Assembly (NCBI RefSeq): GCF_013141915.1
Contig: NZ_SROX01000014.1
Location: 62,001-126,000 of the forward strand
From: Cupriavidus necator
Lineage (GTDB): Bacteria > Pseudomonadota > Gammaproteobacteria > Burkholderiales > Burkholderiaceae
DNA length: 64,000 nucleotides
Direction of reading: 5' to 3'
This document shows positions 14,106 through 22,724 of this stretch, piece after piece (position 1 is the stretch's first letter; the number at the start of each line of letters is the position of its first letter). Below the pieces are notes generated by a model. It saw nothing but the letters and a program-made list of their open reading frames with translations. It was not told the origin of the DNA and did not search any database. The translations under genes were made by a program, and so were the position numbers.

Positions 14106-14170
14106 AATAATCAGTTGAAGAAAGCCCTGTATTCGAGGGCAGGCACAGTGTAAGAAAGTGCCCTGCCTCA
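14106..14170 (-). ncRNA. Hairpin cluster before a terminator, possible 3'-UTR small RNA
   Basis: On the minus strand two hairpins precede the terminator at 14105. The first pairs 14167-14158 with 14146-14138 (nine pairs, one bulge); the second is CCCT/AGGG, 14139-14136 with 14128-14125. A CTTTCTT element occurs twice, in the first loop and after the second stem, and could pair with Shine-Dalgarno sequences. I find no convincing promoter directly upstream, so this may be the dusA 3' UTR, perhaps processed. The rest of 13828-14311 holds no gene I can support. Confidence 0.35.
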
Positions 14171-14311
14171 GCGAATTAGGGGAATCCCTTTCCGGGCGCC
14201 GCTTTCCGGGCGATCCGGCATCTCATGTGCGGCGCGCGGAGCCCGCGCGCCGCCATGCATATTTTCACGATTCGAAGTTAGAGCGCAGCCTCGGCACGCG
14301 GCCGTGCGCGC

Positions 14312-15325
14312 TTACGCGGCCAGCGGCTCTTCTGCGTGCGGACGCAAATGCGTGCGCGCCTCGTCGAACAGCGCATCCACCTCGGCACGCGTGCGCGCCG
14401 CATGCATGCGCTTTGCATCGGACAGCACGCGGCGCCAGCCGCGTCCGCCGGCGATGCCACGATGCAGGCCTAGCATGTGCCGTGTCACGGCCCCCATATA
14501 TCCGCCCTGTTCAACAAAGTCGCCGACATAACGCTGCATCGCCAGTTCGACATCGAGCCGCGATGGCACCGGCGCCCCGGTATCACCATAGAAGCGCGCG
14601 TCCATTCCGGCCAGGACGTACGGCTGGTGATACGCTTCGCGTCCGATCATGACACCGTCGACATGCTCCAGGTGGGCGACGATTTCATCATGGCTGACGA
14701 TGCCGCCGTTGATCAGGATCTCAAGCTCCGGAAACTCGCGCTTTAGCTGGTACGCCACCTCATAGCGCAACGGCGGAATCTCGCGGTTTTCCTTCGGGCT
14801 CAGGCCCTTCAGGATCGCATTGCGCGCGTGGACGATAAACGTGCCGCAACCCGCCTGCGCCACCTTGCCGACAAAGTCGCGAACGAAATCGTAGTGCTCG
14901 ATCTTGTCGATGCCGATCCGATGCTTCACGGTCACCGGGATCTCCACCGCATCGCGCATCGCCTTCACGCAGTCCGCCACCAATTGCGGCTCGGCCATCA
15001 GGCAGGCACCGAAGGCGCCGCGCTGCACACGCTCGGACGGGCAGCCACAATTCAGGTTGATCTCGGCATAGCCCCACTGCTGGCCCAGTTTCGCCGCCAT
15101 GGCGAGATCGGCCGGCTCGCTGCCGCCCAGCTGCAGCGCGACCGGATGCTCGGCTACATCGAAGTCGAGGTGGCGCGGCACGTCGCCATGCAGCAGCGCG
15201 CCGGTGGTCACCATTTCGGTATACAGCCAGGTGTGGCGGCTGAGCTGGCGATGGAACATGCGGCAATGACGGTCGGTCCAGTCCATCATCGGCGCAACCG
15301 AAATGCGGCGGGGATTTACGTTCAT
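14312..15325 (-). CDS. dusA: tRNA-dihydrouridine(20/20a) synthase DusA
   Basis: A 337-residue FMN enzyme that reduces uridine 20/20a in the D-loop of tRNAs with NADPH. The TIM barrel starts ISVAPMMDWTDRHCRMFHR, the DusA type of the SVAPMxxxTD motif. The catalytic cysteine lies in EINLNCGCPSERVQRGAFGA, with FMN contacts VKHRIGID and FIVHARNAI. The C-terminal helical domain binds tRNA. I use the ATG at 15325; extension to 15412 would add a segment rich in Arg without homology. It lies alone on the minus strand. Confidence 0.95.
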   Translation of the reverse strand: MNVNPRRISVAPMMDWTDRHCRMFHRQLSRHTWLYTEMVTTGALLHGDVPRHLDFDVAEHPVALQLGGSEPADLAMAAKLGQQWGYAEINLNCGCPSERVQRGAFGACLMAEPQLVADCVKAMRDAVEIPVTVKHRIGIDKIEHYDFVRDFVGKVAQAGCGTFIVHARNAILKGLSPKENREIPPLRYEVAYQLKREFPELEILINGGIVSHDEIVAHLEHVDGVMIGREAYHQPYVLAGMDARFYGDTGAPVPSRLDVELAMQRYVGDFVEQGGYMGAVTRHMLGLHRGIAGGRGWRRVLSDAKRMHAARTRAEVDALFDEARTHLRPHAEEPLAA

Positions 15326-15514
15326 GGAAATACAGCGTTTGGAGGCGGTCCGGGCGCGGCGGCACCGCAGGATCCCGGGACGCAGCGCCGCGACATATGC
15401 ACGCCACGGCACCCGGCGGCTGGGGCGGCCACGCGTACAGCGAGTGGCCGGCCCGCGCGAAGACGTGAGTATAGGCTACCGCGCCAAGGTCTGCTGCGCC
15501 CCGCTGCGTGCCGC

Positions 15515-16075
15515 TCAGCGCGGCGCGGTGCGCTCGATCCAGGTGGCGAACGTGGCCAGGAACTTGCCAAGGAAGCCCTTGGTTGACTCGTTGGCAATGC
15601 CGCCCTGCTCGTCAAACAGCTTGTCGACGCCGCTGATATAGGCCTCGGGCTGCTGCAGGATGGGGATATTCAGGAATACCAGCGACTGGCGCAGGTGATG
15701 GTTGGCACCGAAGCCGCCGACGGCGCCTGGCGATGCGCTGACGATGGCGCCGGGCTTGCCGTCCCAAACGCTACTGCCATACGGACGCGAGCCCACGTCG
15801 ATGGCGTTCTTTAGCGGCGCCGGCACCGAGCGGTTGTATTCCGGGGTCACGAACAGCACCGCGTCGGCGCGGCGGATACGGTCGCGGAACGCAGTCCAGG
15901 CCTGGGTCGGCTTGTCGTCGAGGTCCTGGTTGTACAGCTCCAGGTTGCCGATCTCGACGATTTCCAGCTTGAGCTGCGCTGGCGCCAGTGCGATCAGCGC
16001 CTTGGCCAGCTTGCGGTTGTATGACTCCTTGCGCAGGCTTCCCACCAATACAACGACATCACGAGGATCACTCAT
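15515..16075 (-). CDS. NADPH-dependent FMN reductase family protein
   Basis: A 186-residue flavodoxin-like fold protein that would use NAD(P)H to reduce FMN, quinones or metal ions (relatives: ChrR, YieF, azoreductases). The phosphate-binding loop VGSLRKESYNRKLAKAL stands at the N-terminus; VLFVTPEYNRSVPAPLKNAI is the conserved central segment, and SPGAVGGFGANHHLRQSL follows. The ATG at 16075 has GGAG eight bases upstream. It lies 128 bases after the acyl-CoA hydrolase-like gene on the same strand and may share its message. The physiological substrate is not visible. Confidence 0.87.
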   Translation of the reverse strand: MSDPRDVVVLVGSLRKESYNRKLAKALIALAPAQLKLEIVEIGNLELYNQDLDDKPTQAWTAFRDRIRRADAVLFVTPEYNRSVPAPLKNAIDVGSRPYGSSVWDGKPGAIVSASPGAVGGFGANHHLRQSLVFLNIPILQQPEAYISGVDKLFDEQGGIANESTKGFLGKFLATFATWIERTAPR

Positions 16076-16203
16076 TACGGCTCCTTTGACGGTGTGGACG
16101 GAATGGCACAGGCGGCGCCCGCGCACGGCAGTGCCGTGCCGCAGGCGCCGGACCCTGCCGTCACTCTACCCGAGTCGGCCCCGAAGTGTCCTGCGCAGCG
16201 ATG

Positions 16204-17292
16204 TCAGTCATGCTTGCCCAGTGCCGCCAGAGGATGCGTCGCGGGCCGCCACGGGCTTTCGAAGAACGACAGCGTCTTCGCGCGGCTGACTTCGTCGAGC
16301 CGTGCGTACTGCCAGCGCGGCTTGTGGTCCTTGTCGACCGCCAGCGCGCGGATGCCTTCGACGCCGTCGCCCTTGCGGAACACGTAGTACATCATGTCCA
16401 GTTCCATGCGCAGTTCGTCTTCCAGCGACATGCTGCGCGCGCGGCGGATCTGCTCCAGCGTCACGCACAGCATCAGCGGCGAGCGGCTGCGCAGCATGGC
16501 GGCGGTCTGCGCGGCCCAGTCGCCGGGTGCATCGCTGACGGCGGCAAGGATATCCAGCGCAGTGTTGCCGGCGAACAGCTGGTCGATCGGTTGCGCCAGC
16601 CCGGCCAGCGTGCTTTGCGCGGGCACGCACGCCTCGCGGTGCGCGGCGCTGAAGGTTTCGATATGCGCCAGCACGGCATCGCCGCTGGCAAACTGCTGCG
16701 CGCGCAGGGAATCGACCAGTTCCGCAAGGCGGTTGCCGGGCAGGTAAGCATCGGCCAGGCCGGCGTACAAGGCGTCGGCGGCATGGATCACGGTGCCGGT
16801 CAGGCCCAGGTATTCGCCGATGCGTCCGGGTGTGCGCGCCAGGAACCAGCCGCCGCCCACATCCGGAAACAGTCCGATATTGGTTTCGGGCATGGCCATC
16901 TTGGTGCGATCGGTGACCAGCCGCAGGCGTGCGCCCTGCGAGATGCCCATGCCGCCCCCCATCACCACGCCGTCCATCAGGGCGATATAAGGCTTGGCGT
17001 AGCGGTGGATCAGGAAATTGAGCGCGTATTCCTCGACGAAGAACTGGTCGAGCAGCGGATCGCCCGCATGCGCCGCCTGGTGGAAATAGCGGATATCGCC
17101 GCCGGCGCAGAACGCCTTGCCGCCCGCACCCGCCACCACCACGGCTGCCACTTCAGGGGCTGCGGCCCAGTCCTGCAGCGCCTGCGTGATGGCGCGGATC
17201 ATGTCGAGCGACAGGGCGTTGAGCGCCTGCGGGCGGTTCAGCGTCAGGTACCCGATGCCGCCGCGGACCTCGGTCGTGACGAATTCAGTCAT
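16204..17292 (-). CDS. 3-hydroxyisobutyryl-CoA hydrolase-like protein (crotonase fold)
   Basis: A 362-residue crotonase-superfamily enzyme. Oxyanion-hole segments are GGKAFCAGGDIRYF and ALMDGVVMGGGMGIS; the HIBCH-specific PETNIGLFPDVGGG contains the catalytic acid. Its length, about 100 residues longer than simple enoyl-CoA hydratases, and this motif favour hydrolysis of 3-hydroxyisobutyryl-CoA in valine breakdown over hydration. The ATG at 17292 follows GGAGGAG six bases upstream. No other valine-pathway gene is in the window, so the role is family inference. Confidence 0.83.
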   Translation of the reverse strand: MTEFVTTEVRGGIGYLTLNRPQALNALSLDMIRAITQALQDWAAAPEVAAVVVAGAGGKAFCAGGDIRYFHQAAHAGDPLLDQFFVEEYALNFLIHRYAKPYIALMDGVVMGGGMGISQGARLRLVTDRTKMAMPETNIGLFPDVGGGWFLARTPGRIGEYLGLTGTVIHAADALYAGLADAYLPGNRLAELVDSLRAQQFASGDAVLAHIETFSAAHREACVPAQSTLAGLAQPIDQLFAGNTALDILAAVSDAPGDWAAQTAAMLRSRSPLMLCVTLEQIRRARSMSLEDELRMELDMMYYVFRKGDGVEGIRALAVDKDHKPRWQYARLDEVSRAKTLSFFESPWRPATHPLAALGKHD

Positions 17293-17397
17293 GTCGTACT
17301 CCTCCAATGCAACTGGCAATTTTACGCCAGTCACCCTGGCCAGCGCACGCTCATGGGCAGCGTGCGGCGCATGCGGACACGCATGCGCCGTGCCCGT

Positions 17398-18963
17398 TCA
17401 GGCCAGCCGGAACGTCGCCACCAGCGAAGTGAGGCGCTGCGCCTGGTCTTCCAGCGATGCCGCAGCGGCCGCGGCCTGCTCTACCAGCGCGGCATTCTGC
17501 TGCGTCATGCTGTCCATCTGCGACACGGCCACGTTGACCTGATCGATGCCGTTGGACTGCTCGTCCGACGCCGCGCTGATATCGCCGATGAGGGCGCTGA
17601 CACGCTGCACCGCATCGACGATGTCCTGCATCGCGCGTCCCGCATCATCGACCAGCCCAGAGCCTTCCCGCACATTGGCCACCGAGGCGCCGATCAGCGT
17701 GCGGATTTCCTTAGAGGCGCTGGCGCAGCGCTGCGCAAGGTCGCGCACGTCGCCCGCCACCACGGCAAAGCCGCGGCCATGCTCGCCGGCACGCGCCGCT
17801 TCCACCGCCGCGTTCAACGCCAGGATGTTGGTCTGGAACGCGATCTTCTCGATCACGTCGATGATGTCGACGATCTTGCCCGAGCTGGCGTCGATCGACT
17901 GCATGGTATTGACCACGCGCAGCACGGCATCGCTGCCGCGCCCGGCCAGGGTTGCGGCATCCGTGGCAAGCGCGCGGGCCTCGCGGGCGCTGTCGGCATT
18001 CTGGCGCACGGTGCTGGTCAGTTCCTCCATGCTCGAGGCGGTCTCCTCCAGCGAGGCCGCCTGCTGTTCGGTGCGCTGCGACAGATCGGCATTGCCGCTG
18101 GCAATCTGCTTGCTGGCCGCGGCGATCGAGTCAGCGCCGCCGCGCACGTCGCCCACCATGGCCACCAGGCTGGCCTGCATCCGGCCCAGCATGCCGAGCA
18201 TGCGCGCGGTCTCGCTGCGCGCCGCTTCGTCGGCCATCGCTTCGCCGCCGGACGCGGCAACGCTCAGGTCACCGCCGGCAATTTTTTCGAAGCGCGCAAT
18301 CGCCGTGTCCAGCGGCTGCACGATCGAACGGCGCAGGCGCCACGCCACCACCGTGCTGAACGCCAGTCCCACCGCCAGCACGCACCCGGACAGCGTGAAC
18401 AAGTTGCGGTAGCGCTGCTGCGACGCCTCGTAGACCTGCCTGGCGCTGGCCACTTGCAGCTTGTTCAGTTCAGTGTTGACGGCAGTAAAGGCGATGTCGA
18501 GCTGCGGGATGGTTTCGAGCACGGCCTTCATCACGCCATCGCGATCGCCGGCATGGAGCGCTGCGATCATCGGCGCCACGCCCTGCTTGAACAACGCATC
18601 GCGCTTGGCGGTGACGTCTTCGACCACCCTGGCTTCATCCGCCGAACGCGGCAGCGCGAGATAGGCCTTCCAGGCCTTCTCCGATTCGCCCGCAAAGCCT
18701 TCCGCGGTCGCCGCGCGCGCCTTGGCGTCGGCCGGATCGGCGGCAAAGGTGGCCTGGTCCAGCAGCACACGCACCAGCAACTGGTTCGAACGCGCCTCGG
18801 CAAGGTTGACCGCAGCCGACAGCTGCTGCTCATAAATCTGGTGTGTTGCCTCGTTGCTGCGCGACATGCCAAGCCAGCCCACGGCACCGACAATCAGCAA
18901 CAACAAATTAGTAACGATAGTGAGAAACCACAATCGGGCGCCGATAGTCGTGTTCTTGAACAT
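17398..18963 (-). CDS. Methyl-accepting chemotaxis protein
   Basis: A 521-residue inner-membrane chemoreceptor. A membrane segment at about residues 10-32 (LWFLTIVTNLLLLIVGAVGW), a periplasmic four-helix-bundle ligand domain of about 160 residues, a second membrane segment near 190-210, HAMP, and the cytoplasmic coiled coil follow in order. The hairpin tip that contacts CheA/CheW is IAFQTNILALNAAVEAARAG, followed by EHGRGFAVVAGDVRDLAQR. The start has GGAG eleven bases upstream. The C-terminus lacks an NWETF-type CheR docking peptide. The ligand cannot be inferred. A flagellar sigma-28 promoter candidate precedes it. Confidence 0.94.
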   Translation of the reverse strand: MFKNTTIGARLWFLTIVTNLLLLIVGAVGWLGMSRSNEATHQIYEQQLSAAVNLAEARSNQLLVRVLLDQATFAADPADAKARAATAEGFAGESEKAWKAYLALPRSADEARVVEDVTAKRDALFKQGVAPMIAALHAGDRDGVMKAVLETIPQLDIAFTAVNTELNKLQVASARQVYEASQQRYRNLFTLSGCVLAVGLAFSTVVAWRLRRSIVQPLDTAIARFEKIAGGDLSVAASGGEAMADEAARSETARMLGMLGRMQASLVAMVGDVRGGADSIAAASKQIASGNADLSQRTEQQAASLEETASSMEELTSTVRQNADSAREARALATDAATLAGRGSDAVLRVVNTMQSIDASSGKIVDIIDVIEKIAFQTNILALNAAVEAARAGEHGRGFAVVAGDVRDLAQRCASASKEIRTLIGASVANVREGSGLVDDAGRAMQDIVDAVQRVSALIGDISAASDEQSNGIDQVNVAVSQMDSMTQQNAALVEQAAAAAASLEDQAQRLTSLVATFRLA

Positions 18964-19030
18964 GGATGAGGCTCCGGGAAAACTAAGGAAACTGGAATGA
19001 AGGCGGCGCGCCGCGCCGCTGCCCTGTCCA

Positions 19031-19057
19031 ACTACGGCGCGCGCGCCGCATCCTTTA
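19031..19057 (-). promoter_or_regulatory. Candidate sigma-28 (FliA) promoter of the chemoreceptor
   Basis: On the minus strand TAAA (19057-19054), exactly 15 bases, then GCCGTAGT (19038-19031) match the TAAA-N15-GCCGATAA layout. The TAAA and GCCG cores match; the last four bases fit poorly. It lies about 70 bases before the receptor's ATG, where a flagellar-class promoter would be expected. Confidence 0.4.
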
Positions 19058-19205
19058 CCCGTATGGATCGCCTTCACACGCGTGACAGAATTGCGTGGCA
19101 GTACATCATCGCCATCAAGTGATGGATACGGCGCGCGTTGCGCATGCCCCGCCGTTTGGAGGAAGCCCTCGTGGCAATTTCGCGGCGAACGGGCACACTG
19201 GCGGG

Positions 19206-20069
19206 ATGAACACCGCCTCGCTGGATCCCGGACTCGTGCTGCTGGCCTTTGCGCCGGTCTTCGTGCTGACCATCGGTGCCGAAGCGTGGTACTGGGCGCG
19301 CCGCGACCCTGCCGTGTACAGCCTGCGCGACACCCTCTCCAACGCCGTGCTGGCGCTGATGCACCAGGCCTCCGATGCGTTCTTTCTCTGGCTAATGGTC
19401 CGCACCGTCTATACGTGGTGCTACCAGCACGGCCTGCAGGCCATGCCGCAGACGCTGTGGTCGTTCGCACTGCTGCTGTTGCTGCAGGACTTCCTCTACT
19501 ACTGGTTCCATCGCGCCAGCCATCGCGTGCGCTGGCTGTGGGCCTCGCACGTGACGCATCATTCGTCAGAGGGCATGAATTTCTCGACCGCATTCCGGCA
19601 GAGCCTGACGTACCCGCTGTCGGGCATGTGGCTGTTCTGGATTCCGCTGGCGTATATCGGCTTCACGCCAGACTGGGTGATCCTTGCCGTGGGCCTGAAC
19701 CTGGCATTCCAGTTCTTTGTCCATACGCGGCTCGGGCAGCGCTGGCCGCTGGTCGAGCGGCTGCTGAACACGCCTTCGGTCCATCGCGTCCACCACGCGA
19801 AGAACCCGCAGTACATCGACCGCAACTATGCCGGCGTCCTGACCATCTGGGATCGCCTGTTCGGCACCTTCGTCCCGGAGCGCGAGGCACCGGTGTACGG
19901 CATTACGCGCCAGGTGCGCAGCCATGACCCGCTGACGCTGACCTTCCACGAATGGCGCGACATGTTCGCCGACGCCTGGCGCGACCGCGAGCTGCGCTAT
20001 CTGTGGAAGCCGCCGGGATGGCGCAGCCCGCGTGCCGCCATGCCGGCGACGCTGCCGGACACGCAATAA
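19206..20069 (+). CDS. Sterol desaturase / fatty acid hydroxylase family membrane enzyme
   Basis: A 287-residue integral membrane di-iron enzyme. Histidine clusters that bind the iron pair are WFHRASHRVRW (HxxxH), ASHVTHHSSEG (HxxHH) and VHRVHHAKNPQYID (HxxHH), with four hydrophobic segments around them. The family oxidises C-H bonds of sterols, fatty acids or carotenoids, or cleaves alkylglycerol ethers; the bacterial substrate is not defined here. The ATG at 19206 starts just before the first hydrophobic segment; its binding site is weak (GGCGGG). It stands alone between the chemoreceptor and the terminator at 20068. Confidence 0.85.
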   Translation: MNTASLDPGLVLLAFAPVFVLTIGAEAWYWARRDPAVYSLRDTLSNAVLALMHQASDAFFLWLMVRTVYTWCYQHGLQAMPQTLWSFALLLLLQDFLYYWFHRASHRVRWLWASHVTHHSSEGMNFSTAFRQSLTYPLSGMWLFWIPLAYIGFTPDWVILAVGLNLAFQFFVHTRLGQRWPLVERLLNTPSVHRVHHAKNPQYIDRNYAGVLTIWDRLFGTFVPEREAPVYGITRQVRSHDPLTLTFHEWRDMFADAWRDRELRYLWKPPGWRSPRAAMPATLPDTQ

Positions 20070-20098
20070 AAAACCGCGCCTGGCAGGCGCGGTTTTTT
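20068..20098. terminator. Bidirectional terminator between desaturase and typA
   Basis: AAAAAACCGCGCC (20068-20080) pairs perfectly with GGCGCGGTTTTTT (20086-20098), with a five-base loop. A-runs and T-runs on both sides allow it to act on both convergent genes; its first bases overlap the desaturase stop codon. Confidence 0.93.
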
Positions 20099-20123
20099 GC
20101 GATCAGCGTCAGCGCTCAGGCGC

Positions 20124-21944
20124 TTATGCGCCTTCGCGGGAAGCACGCTTGCGCTCGTGCTCCTTCAGGTGGCGCTTGCGCAGCCGGATGCTCTTCGGCG
20201 TCAGCTCGACCAGCTCGTCGTCGGCGATGAATTCCACCGCATATTCCAGCGACATCTGGATCGGCGGCACCAGGCGCACGGCTTCGTCGGTACCCGAGGC
20301 GCGCACGTTGGTCAGCTGCTTGCCCTTGATCGGGTTGACCACCAGGTCGTTGTCGCGGCTGTGGATGCCGATGATCATGCCTTCATACAGCGCATCGCCC
20401 GGCTTGACGAACATGCGGCCGCGGTCCTGCAGCTTCCACAGCGCGTAGGCCACGGCATCGCCGTCGTCCTGCGAGATCAGCACGCCGTTGTGGCGCTCGC
20501 CCAGGCCGCCTTCGCGCACCGGAGCGTAGTCGTCGAAGATATGGCTGATCAGGCCGGTGCCGCGCGTCAGCGTCAGGAACTCGCCCTGGAAGCCGATCAG
20601 GCCGCGGGCCGGGATGCGGTATTCCAGGCGCGTGCGGCCCTTGCCGTCCGACGCCATGTCGAGCAGTTCGCCCTTGCGGCGGCCCAGCTCTTCCATCACG
20701 CCGCCCTGGTGGCTGTCTTCGACATCCACGGTCAGCAGTTCATACGGCTCACACTTGACGCCGTCGATTTCCTTGAACACCACGCGCGGACGCGACACCG
20801 CCAGCTCGTAACCTTCGCGGCGCATGTTTTCCAGCAGGATGGTCAGGTGCAGTTCGCCGCGGCCCGACACTTCGAAGATGGTGTCGTCGCCGGTATCGGC
20901 CACGCGCAGCGCCACGTTGGACTTCAGTTCGCGGTCCAGGCGCTCGCGCAGCTGGCGGCTGGTGACGAACTTGCCTTCACGGCCCGCCAGCGGCGAGGTG
21001 TTGACGCAGAAGTTCATGGTGAGCGTCGGCTCGTCCACCTTCAGCATCGGCAGCGCGTCCTGGGCTTCCGGCGCGCACACGGTGCAGCCGATGCCAAGCT
21101 CTTCGATGCCGTTGATCAGCACGATGTCGCCGGCTTCGGCTTCCTGCACGATTTCGCGCTCCAGGCCCTGGAACTTCAGCACCTGGTTGATGCGGCCCTT
21201 GATCGGGTTGCCTTCCGGGCCGAACTTGACCACCACGTCCTGCAGCGGCCGGGCGCGGCCACGCGAGATGCGGCCCACGCCGATCTTGCCGACGTAGCTG
21301 GAGTAGTCCAGCGAGATGATCTGCAGCTGCAGCGGGCCGTCGCGGTCGTCGTCACGCACCGGCACCTTGTCCAGCACGGTCTCGAACAGCGGCTTCATGT
21401 CGCCGTCGCGCACGTCTTCGGTCAGGCCGGCAAAGCCGTTCAGGCCCGAGGCGTAGATCACCGGGAAGTCCAGCTGCTCGTCAGTGGCGCCCAGCTTGTC
21501 GAACAGGTCGAAGGTCTGGTTGATGACCCAGTCCGGACGCGCGCCCGGACGGTCGATCTTGTTGACCACCACGATCGGCTTCAGGCCCAGCGCCAGCGCC
21601 TTGCGCGTGACGAAGCGGGTCTGCGGCATCGGGCCCTCGACGGCGTCGACCAGCAGCAGCACGCCGTCGACCATCGATAGCACACGCTCTACTTCACCGC
21701 CGAAGTCGGCGTGGCCCGGGGTGTCGACGATGTTGATGTGGGTGCCGTTGTACTCGACAGCACAGTTCTTCGCGAGAATCGTGATCCCGCGTTCCTTTTC
21801 CAGGTCGTTCGAGTCCATCACCCGTTCGGCGACTTGCTGGTTGTCGCGGAAGGTGCCTGCCTGGCGCAGGAGCTGGTCGACCAGGGTGGTCTTGCCATGA
21901 TCGACGTGGGCGATGATGGCGATATTTCGGATGGCGCGGGTCAT
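20124..21944 (-). CDS. typA: Translational GTPase TypA/BipA
   Basis: A 606-residue ribosome-associated GTPase involved in 50S assembly and stress or cold growth. The G domain has G1 AHVDHGKT (12-19), DTPGHADFGGEVERV and NKIDRPGARPDWV. EF-G-like domains and the TypA-specific C-terminal domain follow, with IPARGLIGFQGEFLTLTRG and IGIHSRDNDLVVNP. I start at ATG 21944 (MTRAIRNIAIIAHV); a longer open frame upstream has no homology. Its promoter is probably the minus-strand TAGAAT at 21988-21983. It is divergent from the MarR regulator. Confidence 0.96.
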   Translation of the reverse strand: MTRAIRNIAIIAHVDHGKTTLVDQLLRQAGTFRDNQQVAERVMDSNDLEKERGITILAKNCAVEYNGTHINIVDTPGHADFGGEVERVLSMVDGVLLLVDAVEGPMPQTRFVTRKALALGLKPIVVVNKIDRPGARPDWVINQTFDLFDKLGATDEQLDFPVIYASGLNGFAGLTEDVRDGDMKPLFETVLDKVPVRDDDRDGPLQLQIISLDYSSYVGKIGVGRISRGRARPLQDVVVKFGPEGNPIKGRINQVLKFQGLEREIVQEAEAGDIVLINGIEELGIGCTVCAPEAQDALPMLKVDEPTLTMNFCVNTSPLAGREGKFVTSRQLRERLDRELKSNVALRVADTGDDTIFEVSGRGELHLTILLENMRREGYELAVSRPRVVFKEIDGVKCEPYELLTVDVEDSHQGGVMEELGRRKGELLDMASDGKGRTRLEYRIPARGLIGFQGEFLTLTRGTGLISHIFDDYAPVREGGLGERHNGVLISQDDGDAVAYALWKLQDRGRMFVKPGDALYEGMIIGIHSRDNDLVVNPIKGKQLTNVRASGTDEAVRLVPPIQMSLEYAVEFIADDELVELTPKSIRLRKRHLKEHERKRASREGA

Positions 21945-22043
21945 TGCTGCGTCTCGCTTTGGAGAATCTGAGGTAACCCGACATTCTATCATGTTGCGGC
22001 GCAAGACGCGTTGACGGAAACTGCCCATGACATAGGGAAAATA

Positions 22044-22060
22044 ATTGCGCAATTCGCAAT
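22044..22060. promoter_or_regulatory. Candidate MarR-type operator
   Basis: A 17-base inverted repeat, ATTGCG-CAATT-CGCAAT, lies between typA and the marR gene, 16 bases before the marR -35. Size and symmetry fit a MarR dimer site. It suggests autoregulation of the efflux operon. Confidence 0.6.
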
Positions 22061-22075
22061 AACGAATTTCCGTTC

Positions 22076-22104
22076 TTGCTTATCGTTAAACGTGAACATA
22101 TATT
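22076..22104 (+). promoter_or_regulatory. Promoter of the marR-efflux operon
   Basis: TTGCTT (22076-22081), a 17-base spacer and TATATT (22099-22104, five of six) stand 28 bases before the marR ATG. The upstream region is unusually AT-rich for this window. Confidence 0.6.
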
Positions 22105-22132
22105 TGCCTCAGCAAAGATTGCAAAGGCAAAG

Positions 22133-22618
22133 ATGTCACAGCTTCCCGCTTCTGACTTGGCCGCCACCCCGGCCGTGTCGTTCGAACCCTCCCAATACCA
22201 GATGTGCGACAGCGTCGGCTACCTGATGCAGCGCGCCAAGAACATGCTGGCGCACGGGGTCGAACAGGAGGTCAGCGCCCTGGACATCACCCAGGCCCAG
22301 GCCAGCTGCCTGATGATGCTGGCCACCGGCCGGGCCTCGACCGTCACCGATCTCGGTCGCGAACTCAACACCGACATGGGCTCCGTCACGCGCTTGCTCA
22401 GCCGCATGGAAAAGCGCGGCCTGATCGAGCGCCGGCGCCGCGACGCCGACCGCCGCGTGGTTGACCTGTCGGTGACGCCACAAGGCCAGGAGCTGGTGCA
22501 ACGGCTGCCCGCCATCTTCTGCAAGGTCCTCGCGCACCACTTTCGCGGTTTCTCGGAAGACGAAATCCAGCTGCTGCGCAGCATGTTGCGGCGGGTCATC
22601 GACAACAACAGCGGGTAG
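22133..22618 (+). CDS. MarR/EmrR family transcriptional repressor
   Basis: A 161-residue winged-helix dimer. The recognition region reads STVTDLGRELNTDMGSVTRLLSRM and the wing is KRGLIERRRRDADRRVVDLSVT, followed by TPQGQEL; this is the EmrR/MprA type. Such proteins release DNA on binding phenolic or drug-like ligands. The ATG at 22133 is chosen as the last start before the conserved part; 19 codons upstream also read open. It heads a four-gene efflux operon. A stable GC hairpin in the 106-base gap before the next gene could attenuate expression. Confidence 0.88.
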   Translation: MSQLPASDLAATPAVSFEPSQYQMCDSVGYLMQRAKNMLAHGVEQEVSALDITQAQASCLMMLATGRASTVTDLGRELNTDMGSVTRLLSRMEKRGLIERRRRDADRRVVDLSVTPQGQELVQRLPAIFCKVLAHHFRGFSEDEIQLLRSMLRRVIDNNSG

Positions 22619-22724
22619 CGGGCCGCGCGCCGGCTTTTCGGCACGCCAGAGGGTCCGGCCGGCGCGGCCAGGACACTGTAATAGCCCGTAGAAACCGTAT
22701 GGCTCCGGCCCCCGGAGCAACACC

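Noticed and set aside
13790..14107. Plus-strand open frame of 105 codons overlapping the terminators
   Set aside because: It reads through two intrinsic terminator stems and has no binding site or homology.
16186..18969. Open frame of 927 codons on the plus strand
   Set aside because: Antisense to the HIBCH-like gene and the chemoreceptor, both with clear family motifs. The composition is typical of a shadow frame.
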